This document shows positions 33,373 through 41,462 of a stretch of 64,000 nucleotides of DNA, piece by piece; position 1 is the first letter of the stretch; every line of letters starts with the position of its first letter. The notes under the pieces are model-generated. The model was given only the letters and a program-made list of their open reading frames with translations, made no database searches and was not told where the DNA came from. The stretch spans positions 3,713,534 through 3,777,533 of the forward strand of contig NZ_AP018222.1 in NCBI RefSeq assembly GCF_002368035.1, given 5' to 3'. This DNA comes from Nostoc linckia NIES-25 (GTDB taxonomy: Bacteria; Cyanobacteriota; Cyanobacteriia; Cyanobacteriales; Nostocaceae). The position numbers and the translations under genes were made by a program.

Positions 33373-34254
33373 ATGTATTTTACTGAAGAACCAATTACCA
33401 TTTTTACTGTACCTAAAGCCTTTAAAGGACATATTGGTATTATTCAAAAAAATGCAATCAAGAGTTGGAAATTACTTTCTCCTCAACCGCAAATACTCTT
33501 GTTTGGTAACGAGGAAGGTATCGATGAAATTTCTGAAAATTTAGATGTCATTCACGTGCCAAATATTCAATTAAATGAATATGGTACTCCTTTGTTAGAT
33601 GGTATATTTCGACAAGCGCATGAACTTGCTAAAGGTTCTATTTTGAGCTATATAAATACCGATATTATTCTATTCAATAATTTTTTATTAGCTGTCAAGC
33701 AATTACAAACCGCATCTTTTGATCGCTTTGTCATGACTGGACAGCGTACTGATGTGAATATTACAGAACCGCTGAACTTTGACATACCTGGTTGGGACAG
33801 TAAGCTTCGTAACTTTGTTTTAAAACACGGAACATTAGCGTCAATTGTATGTATGGATTATTTTGTATTTCCTAAGCCACTCTATGCTGAAATTCCATCT
33901 TTTGCTGTTGGAAGAGGTCATTGGGATCATTGGATGGTTTATCATGCCCGTCAATTAGGAATGCCGATTGTTGATGCCACAGATGTAGTTACAGCCATAC
34001 ATCAGAATCATAACTATACTCACTTACCAGGTGGTCGGGGTGTAGCCTATGTCAAGGGTGACGAAGCTAAACAGAATGCTAAATTAGCAGGAGATGTGCA
34101 TATGGCTAATGGATTTGTTGCAACTTTGAAGCTAACACCTTGGGGACTGAAAAAGCGTAATTCTTTATCTGCTCTTTTCTCATTTATGGTTGACATGCCT
34201 CGTTTTGCTAAGTTGATTAAAGATATTAGTTTTAATACTAAATATAATGTATAA
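33373..34254 (+). CDS. Glycosyltransferase-like (GT-A fold) protein, family unclear
   Basis: This 293-residue protein has ITIFTVPKAFKGHIGIIQ at the start, an opening of the GT-A type, LSYINTDIILF near residue 93 where NTD could be the DxD-like metal site, then GRGHWDHWMVYHARQLG near 180-196 and a conserved-looking AIHQNHNYTHLPGG near 215. I know of similar uncharacterised proteins beside sugar-modification genes but cannot name a family. Catalysis with a nucleotide sugar is inference from the fold pattern only. The C-terminal 45 residues are hydrophobic/basic and might bind membrane. It is 236 bp after the SDR, and the gap has two HIP1 sites. Confidence 0.55.
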   Translation: MYFTEEPITIFTVPKAFKGHIGIIQKNAIKSWKLLSPQPQILLFGNEEGIDEISENLDVIHVPNIQLNEYGTPLLDGIFRQAHELAKGSILSYINTDIILFNNFLLAVKQLQTASFDRFVMTGQRTDVNITEPLNFDIPGWDSKLRNFVLKHGTLASIVCMDYFVFPKPLYAEIPSFAVGRGHWDHWMVYHARQLGMPIVDATDVVTAIHQNHNYTHLPGGRGVAYVKGDEAKQNAKLAGDVHMANGFVATLKLTPWGLKKRNSLSALFSFMVDMPRFAKLIKDISFNTKYNV

Positions 34255-34423
34255 AACTTCAATTTTTTTGCGCTGCGTTTGCTAGCAATTAAGCAATAAT
34301 TTTACCAACTGCGATTTTTCAATTTTAATATAATTCAATAGCTAAGCGTCAAATATAGCTAGAAAACGGCTATTGCATTCACGAACAACTAAACACTAAA
34401 CCCATAATTGAAGGATTTGATTT

Positions 34424-35062
34424 ATGAATATTAATTTTTATCAAAATTTAGTTCCAGTATATTTGCGCCTCAAATATGCAAACATCAAAAGTAAGTTTTT
34501 TTCCATGAATTTACCAGCAGTTGAAATGGAAAAAGTCAACCTTCATTTAGGATGTGGTTTTGTTATACATCCTAAATTTGTTAACGTTGATCTTTTAGCG
34601 GCACCTCATATTCATTATCAAATCTCAATCGATAAACTATCTCCTTTTGAAGACAATAGTGTCAACCTCATATACGCTTCACACTGTTTGGAACATTTTC
34701 CCCATGCTAAAGTTCCTAAAGTTTTATCTGAATGGTTTCGCGTGCTGAAAAAAGGTGGTATCTTACGTTTATCTGTTCCTGATTTTGATTTATTGCTAAA
34801 CATTTACAGAACAAACGGAAATAACATTGATACGATTTTAGCCATTTTAATGGGAGGTCAGGATTATGAACATAACTTTCATATGACAACATTCACTAAT
34901 TCTAGTGCAGAAAAATTGCTAAAAAGAGTAGGATTTAAAGAAATTCGACAATGGCAACCAAATTCTTGTGAAATGACTACCTTTAATGATTATTCTATAT
35001 ATCAACATTTCGTTGCAGGTAAATTTTATCCTGTGAGCCTTAATATTGAAGCAGTAAAATAA
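34424..35062 (+). CDS. Class I SAM-dependent methyltransferase
   Basis: A 212-residue methyltransferase of the Methyltransf_11 type. Motif I is LHLGCGF near residue 41, an acidic NVDLL near 57 binds the ribose, IYASHCLEHF near 84 is the post-I/II region, and LKKGGILRLSVPD near 112 is motif III. The truncated form with C-terminal IRQWQPNS resembles predicted SAM-dependent methyltransferases in polysaccharide or glycolipid loci. It would methylate a sugar hydroxyl or a chain group, substrate unknown. GAAGGATT upstream of the ATG is a fair ribosome site. A 23-bp perfect hairpin follows the gene. Confidence 0.82.
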   Translation: MNINFYQNLVPVYLRLKYANIKSKFFSMNLPAVEMEKVNLHLGCGFVIHPKFVNVDLLAAPHIHYQISIDKLSPFEDNSVNLIYASHCLEHFPHAKVPKVLSEWFRVLKKGGILRLSVPDFDLLLNIYRTNGNNIDTILAILMGGQDYEHNFHMTTFTNSSAEKLLKRVGFKEIRQWQPNSCEMTTFNDYSIYQHFVAGKFYPVSLNIEAVK

Positions 35063-35100
35063 GAGATAAAATCTTATTTTAGGTGCGATAATTATTCTAG

Positions 35101-35155
35101 ATAATTAACATTGAGACAATTTACAATACTCCTAAATTGTCTCAATGTTAATTAT
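35101..35155. terminator. Perfect 23-bp inverted repeat, 9-base loop
   Basis: The left arm 35101-35123 starts ATAATTAACATTGAGACAAT and the right arm 35133-35155 is its exact complement. It lies 39 bp after the methyltransferase stop and 129 bp ahead of the SMR gene. A stem of this length works in either direction. It may be a terminator, an RNA-processing site, or a remnant of an insertion. The tail after it is GTTTAAAA and not a T run. Confidence 0.65.
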
Positions 35156-35283
35156 GTTTAAAATATAGATAACATCTTAAAATATTCAGGTTTATGAAAT
35201 AAACTATCGCTATTAAAAATTTACAAGCGGTTAAAAAGAGAGTTTATTATGCCTTGTCAAGCAATTTTATTAATCAGAATTGT

Positions 35284-35643
35284 ATGAATATAAACTTTAC
35301 TTTCGTTACATGGAGTTTTGTATTCGCTGCTAGCATCAATAGTTGCATTGGGAATTTGTTATTGAAGCGATCGCGTCTTGAAGCCCCCGATCCTGGTTTA
35401 GTATCATTGCTATTGTCCCCTTGGTTTATCAGCGGACTGGTTTTTTATAGCATAAACGTTGTGCTATTTGGCAAAGCATTAGATAAATTACCAGTTTCAA
35501 CAGCTTACCCTGTCTTCGCTGGGTTGGGATTTGGCCTGATTGCTATTACTGGAAGTTGGTTTTTTGGAGAACGCCTTGCCCTCAATCAATACCTTGGACT
35601 AGGAATAATTTTAATTGGCATCATTGTGATGTCACGTTCTTAA
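35284..35643 (+). CDS. SMR/EamA-type small membrane transporter
   Basis: A 119-residue protein with four membrane helices (about 5-25, 40-60, 68-88 and 95-117). Landmarks are LLLKRS after helix 1, LPVSTAYPVFAGLGFGLIAITGSWFFGE in helix 3 (PVSTAYPVF as the family signature), and GLGIILIGIIVMSRS at the end. This is the DMT superfamily small-unit type, which includes EmrE drug exporters and the ArnE/ArnF undecaprenyl-sugar flippase subunits. In this setting a flippase-like role for a lipid-linked sugar is possible, but unproven. It lacks the EmrE Glu in helix 1, which disfavours a proton-drug antiporter. ATG 35284 was preferred over an upstream TTG because it starts at helix 1. Confidence 0.75.
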   Translation: MNINFTFVTWSFVFAASINSCIGNLLLKRSRLEAPDPGLVSLLLSPWFISGLVFYSINVVLFGKALDKLPVSTAYPVFAGLGFGLIAITGSWFFGERLALNQYLGLGIILIGIIVMSRS

Positions 35644-35682
35644 TTCATTAATCTCAATTTGTAATAATTACAAGCGGTATAA

Positions 35683-35720
35683 CCTCGACTTATTACCAGG
35701 AGTCGGGGATTTTGTTTTTC
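35683..35720 (+). terminator. Rho-independent terminator after the SMR gene
   Basis: CCTCGACT (35683-35690) pairs with AGTCGGGG (35701-35708, one G-T pair), followed by ATTTTGTTTTT. It marks the likely end of the polyketide/glyco locus. Confidence 0.75.
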
Positions 35721-36085
35721 ATTAATCATTCTGGATTACTTGCTATATATAAATGGTTGATTTCAGAAGATTTACGGTAACAATCACTAAAGCGATCGCG
35801 GTATTTTAATTTAAATAAATCTTAAGTTTTCAGGTTAAAAACTTTACAAAGATGAACAAACAAGAATGGATGTAGAAGCCACAGCCAACGTCCAAGCGTA
35901 CTCAAGCCTAGCCTACAGCTTGTGCTTGATACTACAGCAATAGTATGACCAGCGCTGAATGTTTTCTCTTTTAGAATGTGAGAAGCCGCACTCTATGCGT
36001 CTTTGCGTCTACGAAGCTAGGCAGAAAATCTCTTTTCTCACACTCTGGCTTCGATGGAGAATTGAGCAGTATATGGGTTTTAATC

Positions 36086-38044
36086 GTGGAATTTTTAAAT
36101 AGCTTTTTCTCTGTTAACCAGTTTATTCCTCACGGACATTGCTACCTCTGGAAACCAGGACTGGTATGGTTGCATTTACTTTCAGATGTGTTAACTGGAC
36201 TTGCTTATTATTCAATTCCAGTAATGTTAATCTATTTTGTTCGCAAACGACGAGATGTGCCTTTTGACTGGATATTCCTAATGTTCAGCACATTTATTGT
36301 TGCTTGCGGAACAACTCATTTAATGGATGTGTGGACGCTTTGGTATCCTACTTATTGGGTATCAGGGTTAATTAAAGCTATTACCGCTTTTGTATCCGTA
36401 GTTACCGCATTAGAGCTTGTGCCATTGATACCCCAGGCATTAGCTTTACCGAGTCCCGCTCAACTAGAGGCGGCCAACTGCCAACTGGCAAAGGAAATTG
36501 CTGAGCGTAAACGCACTGAGGAAATTTTAAGAGAAAGCGAGCAACGCTGGCAATTAGCTTTACGTGGTAATAATGATGGAATTTGGGACTGGAATCTTAA
36601 AACTAATGAAGTTTTCTTCTCCACTCGCTGGAAGGAAATGCTCGGTTATCAAGACCACGAAATTTCTAATCATTTAGATGAAATGTTGACACGAGTGCAT
36701 CCCGACGATCTCGATTGGGTAACACAAGCAGTTCAAGATCACTTTGCGAAGAAAACACCTTTTTACATTACCGAGCATCGAGTTTTATGTAAAGACGGCA
36801 GTTACAAATGGATTTTAAATCGAGGTCAAGGACTGTGGGATGAAAACGGTAATGTAGTACGGATGGCAGGCTCACATACGGATATAACTGAGCGCAAGCA
36901 AGCAGAGGAGGCACTCAGTAGTCTACTTAATCAACTAGAAAGCATAGTTGAGGAACGGACAGCAGAGTTGACAAGAATTAATCAATCATTACAGGCAGAA
37001 ATTACTGGGCGGCAACAAATGGAAGCAGCTTTGCGGGAAAGCGAACAGCAATTCCGCTCTGCATTTCATCAAGCTGCTGTCGGCATTGCTCATGTGGCAA
37101 TAAATGGAAGATGGTTATTAGTTAATCAGAGGCTTTGTGATATTCTTGGTTACACACTCGAAGAACTAGAATTACTAACTTTTCAAGATATTACCCATCC
37201 AGAAGATCTTGAAGCTGACCTGCAATATGTTGAGCATATTTTAGCAGATCGCATTCAAACTTACTCAATGGAAAAACGTTATTTTCGCAAAGATAATTCC
37301 ATTGTTTGGGTTAATGTCACTGTATCTTTAATCCGGGAATCTAGCACAGAGCCAAAGTATTTTATTGGTGTAATCGAAGATATTAGCGATCGCAAGCATT
37401 CACAAGAGCAAATCAAAGCATCACTTTTAGAAAAAGAGGTGTTATTAAAAGAAATTTACCATCGGGTGAAAAACAATTTACAAGTGATTTCCAGTTTGCT
37501 AAATTTGCAATCTGGGTATATCAAAGACAAAGACGATTTGGTTATATTCCAACAAAGCCAGCAGCGAATTGCATCAATAGCTCTGATTCACGAAAAATTA
37601 TATCAATCCCAAGACTTGGCAAGGATTAATTTTAGGGAATATACTCAAGATTTAGTAGTAAGTCTATTAACTGCATACGAAGTCAATGAAGACGCGATCG
37701 CCGTGACAATAAATATTGAGGAGGATGTTTTACTAGGTTTAGATACAGCTATTCCTTGTAGCTTAATTATCCATGAACTTGTATCTAACTCCTTAAAATA
37801 TGCATTTCCCGCAGGTAGAAATGGTTCAATTAATATTGAACTTCATCGAATTGATGATAATAATTTTATCCTGAGAGTTAGCGATGACGGTGTTGGTTTA
37901 CCTTCAGACTTTGATTTAAAAAAAATAGCATCACTAGGTTTGCAGTTAGTCGATGCTCTCACCTATCAATTAGCAGGAACTATCAATATCAAAGGTGAGA
38001 ATGGAGTAGAATGCCGATTAATATTTCCATTTATACAAGTATAA
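36086..38044 (+). CDS. Ethylene-receptor-like sensor histidine kinase, ETR membrane domain-PAS-PAS-HisKA_2-HATPase
   Basis: A 652-residue membrane kinase. Residues 20-125 form the three-helix ethylene-binding domain of plant ETR1 and cyanobacterial SynEtr1. The residues matching the copper/ethylene site of ETR1 are present: Asp34 in LLSDVL, Cys74 and His78 in ACGTTH. Two PAS/PAC domains follow (about 150-290 and 315-440; WDWNLKTNEVFF and FHQAAVGIAHVAING). Then comes a HisKA_2-type phosphoacceptor with His459 in EIYHRVKNNLQ and an ATPase domain with NSLKY, DDGVGLP and LGLQLV. The start is a GTG at 36086, because upstream in-frame sequence is a dispersed repeat. Its likely signal is ethylene or a related small molecule, with light also known for SynEtr1. 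The hybrid RR-kinase gene follows 12 bp later and is the probable partner. Confidence 0.87.
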   Translation: MEFLNSFFSVNQFIPHGHCYLWKPGLVWLHLLSDVLTGLAYYSIPVMLIYFVRKRRDVPFDWIFLMFSTFIVACGTTHLMDVWTLWYPTYWVSGLIKAITAFVSVVTALELVPLIPQALALPSPAQLEAANCQLAKEIAERKRTEEILRESEQRWQLALRGNNDGIWDWNLKTNEVFFSTRWKEMLGYQDHEISNHLDEMLTRVHPDDLDWVTQAVQDHFAKKTPFYITEHRVLCKDGSYKWILNRGQGLWDENGNVVRMAGSHTDITERKQAEEALSSLLNQLESIVEERTAELTRINQSLQAEITGRQQMEAALRESEQQFRSAFHQAAVGIAHVAINGRWLLVNQRLCDILGYTLEELELLTFQDITHPEDLEADLQYVEHILADRIQTYSMEKRYFRKDNSIVWVNVTVSLIRESSTEPKYFIGVIEDISDRKHSQEQIKASLLEKEVLLKEIYHRVKNNLQVISSLLNLQSGYIKDKDDLVIFQQSQQRIASIALIHEKLYQSQDLARINFREYTQDLVVSLLTAYEVNEDAIAVTINIEEDVLLGLDTAIPCSLIIHELVSNSLKYAFPAGRNGSINIELHRIDDNNFILRVSDDGVGLPSDFDLKKIASLGLQLVDALTYQLAGTINIKGENGVECRLIFPFIQV

Positions 38045-38056
38045 AAAATATAAAAT

Positions 38057-39571
38057 ATGACAAACGCCAAGATTTTAGTTGTAGAAGATGAAGCTATTGT
38101 TGCAAAAGATTTACAGTATCGATTAAAAAAATTTGGTTATACTGTTCCTGCCATAGCTTCTTCTGGGGAAGAAGCTATTAATAAAGCAATAGAAACCTCG
38201 CCCGATTTGGTGCTAATGGATATTAGACTAAAAGGAAATATGGACGGGATAGAAGCTGCTCAAGAAATATCTAGAGAGTTGGATATTCCAATAATTTATT
38301 TGACTGCTTATGCAGATGATACCACATTACAAAGAGCTAAGATAACCGAGCCTTTTGGATACTTACTCAAACCTTTTAAAGAAAAGGAACTACATACTAA
38401 TATTGAAATAACTTTGGTTAAACACGGTTTAGAAAAGCAATTGAAAGCAAATAAAAAATGGTTGGATGCACTTTTAAAAAGCATCAGCGATGGTGTAATT
38501 GCTAGCGATTTGCAAGAATTAGTCACTTTTATGAATCCAGTGGCTGAAAATTTGACTGGATGGAAACAGGAAGAAGCTTTTGGTAGAAATTCATCAGAAG
38601 TATTTAATATTGCCAATGCACAAACTCATCACCCTATTGAAAATCCGCTTGTAAAAGTACTTCAAGATGGTAATATTTTCAATCTACCAACAGAAACAAT
38701 TTTGATTGCGAAAGATGGCGCAGAAATACCAATTGATGATAGTGCTGCACCAATTAAAGATGACAAAGATAAAATTACCGGTGCTGTGTTAATATTTCGA
38801 GATATTACTGAGCGCAAAAGAGCTATGGAAGCGCATCAAAGACAAATTGAGCAAGAGAAACTTGTGAGCCAATTAGAGGAGATAAATGAACTCAAAAATG
38901 ACTTCTTGAGTTTAGTTTCTCATGAATTGCGATCGCCTCTGAGTAATATCAAAGTCATGATCCAAATGTTACAGACTTCTCGCGATACGCAGGAAAATCA
39001 GCACTATCTAGAACTCATGGATGCCGAGTGCGATCGCGAGCTAGAATTAATCAACGATTTACTAGACTTACAACGCCTAGAAAGCTCATCCTATCCCCTA
39101 ATTACACCTGATGCGCTGTTCTTACAACAGTGGCTATCTTGGGTAATTGAGCCATTTCAAATCCGTATTCAAGAACATCAGCAAACTCTACAGATAAATC
39201 TTCCTACAAATCTCCCGCCATTGTCCTCAGACGGCACTAGTTTAGAACGAATCTTGGGAGAATTACTCAATAATGCCTGTAAATACACACCTGCGGGTGG
39301 TGAAATTATCCTCAGTGTAGGTCACAATTCTTCAGAAATACCCCCAAGAACTATTATTAGTATTAGTAACTCAACAGAAATTCCAGCAACAGAATTACCA
39401 CGAATTTTTGAGAAATTTTATCGCCTTCCTCATGCAGACATCTGGAATCAAGGTGGCTCAGGATTAGGCCTACCCATAGTACAGAAGTTAGTCGAACAAT
39501 TGCAAGGAACCATTCAAGTAGAAAGCAGCAATGGATGGACGACATTCACCCTAACATTACCTGATTTATAG
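38057..39571 (+). CDS. Response regulator-PAS-histidine kinase hybrid
   Basis: A 504-residue soluble protein. The N-terminal REC domain (1-120) has the acidic pair EDE near 10-12, phosphoacceptor Asp55 in LVLMDIRL, Thr in YLTAYAD and KPF. A PAS/PAC domain (about 132-255; VIASDLQELVTFMNP) and a short coiled coil follow. HisKA carries His289 in LVSHELRSPLSN, and the HATPase shows LLNNACKYTPAGG and GSGLGLPIV. It probably receives phosphate from the ethylene-receptor-like kinase encoded 12 bp upstream and relays it to a further regulator outside this window. No DNA-binding output domain is present. Its relation to the polyketide locus next door is by position only. Confidence 0.9.
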   Translation: MTNAKILVVEDEAIVAKDLQYRLKKFGYTVPAIASSGEEAINKAIETSPDLVLMDIRLKGNMDGIEAAQEISRELDIPIIYLTAYADDTTLQRAKITEPFGYLLKPFKEKELHTNIEITLVKHGLEKQLKANKKWLDALLKSISDGVIASDLQELVTFMNPVAENLTGWKQEEAFGRNSSEVFNIANAQTHHPIENPLVKVLQDGNIFNLPTETILIAKDGAEIPIDDSAAPIKDDKDKITGAVLIFRDITERKRAMEAHQRQIEQEKLVSQLEEINELKNDFLSLVSHELRSPLSNIKVMIQMLQTSRDTQENQHYLELMDAECDRELELINDLLDLQRLESSSYPLITPDALFLQQWLSWVIEPFQIRIQEHQQTLQINLPTNLPPLSSDGTSLERILGELLNNACKYTPAGGEIILSVGHNSSEIPPRTIISISNSTEIPATELPRIFEKFYRLPHADIWNQGGSGLGLPIVQKLVEQLQGTIQVESSNGWTTFTLTLPDL

Positions 39572-39769
39572 TTTGTTGGCTTCTATCAGTTCCAAAAGCT
39601 GAGATAATTAGAATTCAGAATTCAGGAATCAGAATAAGAAAGTAAGGTTTAGAAGCTCAACACTTTCTTAAAAATTTTTCATGTTTATTATTCTGGAATT
39701 TATACAGAATACTTCGTGAATTATGGCTCTTGAATTCTTTATTCTGAAGCAACTAATTAAATAGAAAAA
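39572..39769. other. Gap with GAATTC-type dispersed repeats
   Basis: 198 bp holding AGAATTCAGAATTCAGG units and an inverted TTCTTTATTCTGAAG, which could pair weakly. No gene. Confidence 0.5.
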
Positions 39770-40933
39770 ATGTCATTAACTATATCTTCCGCACCACAAG
39801 GCTTTAGCGCATTTATTACTAACTTGGGAATTCGAGATACAACAGATGATTTTGTCTTGATTAAATCAGAAGTTCCTTGTGTTGCTGATGGAGTTTTCAC
39901 TCAAAGCCTTTTCGCTGGGCCGAGTGTTACTATTAGCCGCGAGAATTTAAAAGATTCACAAGCACAAGCAATTGTCGTCATATCTAAAAATGCGAATGTT
40001 GCTAATGGTTCTGTTGGTATTGCTGACGCCAAAGAGGTTTTACAATTAGTTGCAGCTGAAACTGGAATTGCTGCACATAATATTGTCATAGCTTCTACAG
40101 GTGTGATTGGTAGACGTTACCCCATTGAAAAAATCCGCACCGGTTTATCAGGATTCGGAAAAAAATTAACTGCTGCTGATTTTCATGCCGCAGCCCGTGG
40201 TATTATGACCACCGATACAGTAGCGAAATTAGCTACACGTCAAATCGGAAATGCAAACCTAGTAGGAATTGCCAAAGGTGTCGGTATGATTGAACCGAAT
40301 ATGGCTACCCTCCTAACTTTCTTTTTTACTGATGCTGCTATTGAAGCAAATAGTTTGCGTTCGATTTTTCGCTCTACTATTGATAAAACATTTAATTGTC
40401 TGAGTGTAGACACTGACACTTCTACGAGTGACTCCGCCGTAATTTTAGCAAATGGTTTAGCAGGCGAAGTTCCAGAAGCAGATTTTGCTAATGCATTGCA
40501 AGAAGTTGCACATGAATTAGTACTCAAAATTGCCCAAGATGCAGAAGGCGCTACTAAGATTATTCAGGTAACTGTGGATTCTGCTATTAACTATGCACAA
40601 GCTAAAAAAGTAGCTAAAGCAATTGTCAATTCACCATTAGTCAAAACCGCCGTCTATGGAGCAGATCCCAACTGGGGAAGGGTTGCTATGGCTATAGGTA
40701 AATGTGAAGACGAACAACAAATAAATCCCGAACGAGTTGTTATCAGCTTTGACAATGTGAGAGTTTATCCTGATAGTTTAACCGCAGAAAATCTGGAACA
40801 GCTGCGGCAAATTATGTCCAAAGACAAAGTAGATATTCATGTTAGCCTGAATATTGGCGAAGCTTCTGCAACTGTGTGGGGTTGCGATCTTTCGGAAGGT
40901 TACATAGAAATTAACGGCAAATACTCAACTTGA
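39770..40933 (+). CDS. argJ: ArgJ-like ornithine acetyltransferase
   Basis: A 387-residue ArgJ-family enzyme. The autocleavage site is intact: KGVGMIEPNMATLL with the nucleophile Thr180, and ASTGVIG near 110 forms the oxyanion part. ArgJ transfers acetyl from N-acetylornithine to glutamate in arginine synthesis and self-cleaves into alpha and beta chains. Two things differ from the common form: it is shorter at the N-terminus than I expect (near 405-415 residues is usual), and the NSGNANA stretch reads ISKNANVA. Both suggest a paralog, as found in some genomes and in specialised clusters such as clavulanic acid OAT2. No other arg gene adjoins it. ATG 39770 is the first start after the repeats. 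Confidence 0.8.
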   Translation: MSLTISSAPQGFSAFITNLGIRDTTDDFVLIKSEVPCVADGVFTQSLFAGPSVTISRENLKDSQAQAIVVISKNANVANGSVGIADAKEVLQLVAAETGIAAHNIVIASTGVIGRRYPIEKIRTGLSGFGKKLTAADFHAAARGIMTTDTVAKLATRQIGNANLVGIAKGVGMIEPNMATLLTFFFTDAAIEANSLRSIFRSTIDKTFNCLSVDTDTSTSDSAVILANGLAGEVPEADFANALQEVAHELVLKIAQDAEGATKIIQVTVDSAINYAQAKKVAKAIVNSPLVKTAVYGADPNWGRVAMAIGKCEDEQQINPERVVISFDNVRVYPDSLTAENLEQLRQIMSKDKVDIHVSLNIGEASATVWGCDLSEGYIEINGKYST

Positions 40934-40955
40934 TTATATTAGCTCCGCACAGATA

Positions 40956-41092
40956 ATACAGTTTCACTTTAAAAGTCATATATAGGGCGGGGGGGAGAGA
41001 ATTAAAGACTAATCATTTGTATCAAGATCCCTTTGTAGGGGCGCACAGCTGTGCGCCCCTATGTTGTACCTGATGTAAATGGAAACTGGTAT
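40956..41092. repeat. MITE-like repeat with ATAC..GTTTC ends, containing a perfect palindrome
   Basis: The left end ATACAGTTTCACTTTAAAAG and the right end, read on the other strand as ATACCAGTTTCCATTTACAT, are imperfect inverted repeats. The left end is close to that of the element at 9285. Inside lie a G-run (GGGCGGGGGGGAG) and the 26-bp palindrome at 41036-41061. Confidence 0.55.
41036..41061. repeat. 26-bp perfect palindrome, TAGGGGCGCACAG half-site
   Basis: Each half is TAGGGGCGCACAG; together they form an uninterrupted dyad. Two relatives in this window (169-195 and 50276-50301) have altered inner bases that keep pairing. Confidence 0.8.
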
Positions 41093-41462
41093 ATGAATTC
41101 AGAATTCAAAATTGTAAATTCTTACTAGTAACTATCGCTTCATCCTTACTTAATTTAAAGTACAACATCGATCGCTATAACGTACCTGGCCAAAAGACGA
41201 AAGGTTATAAGTGTCGCACTGGCTACATCAAAAGCTTCCTATTTACCAATTACTTGCTAAAATCAATTGACACAGGTAGTCTTTGTGTATTATAGTGTAA
41301 TACATATAATATGAGTTACATTAAGAAGACTTGCTAGCCAGTACAGCACGGTGAAAATAAACTTAACATTTGTACGCAATTAGTTGATATTACGAGAGAA
41401 TTTTTTCAAAATCTCCTAGTTCGGCACAAAATAACTCAATAACGCTACATAACTAGATAAAT
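41093..41462. promoter_or_regulatory. Upstream region of an AAA+ ATPase gene
   Basis: 370 bp AT-rich sequence with one GAATTC repeat at its left end. Presumed promoter region for the ATPase. A TTGACA at about 41268 (AATTGACACAGG) with TATAGTGTAATAC around 41291 has the shape of a sigma-70-type -35/-10 pair, though spacing is approximate. Confidence 0.4.

Noticed and set aside
35978..36085. Upstream start of the ethylene-receptor-like kinase
   Set aside because: The added 36 residues come from a dispersed repeat with GTGAGAAG/CTTTTCTCAC inverted halves; family members begin at the segment after GTG 36086.
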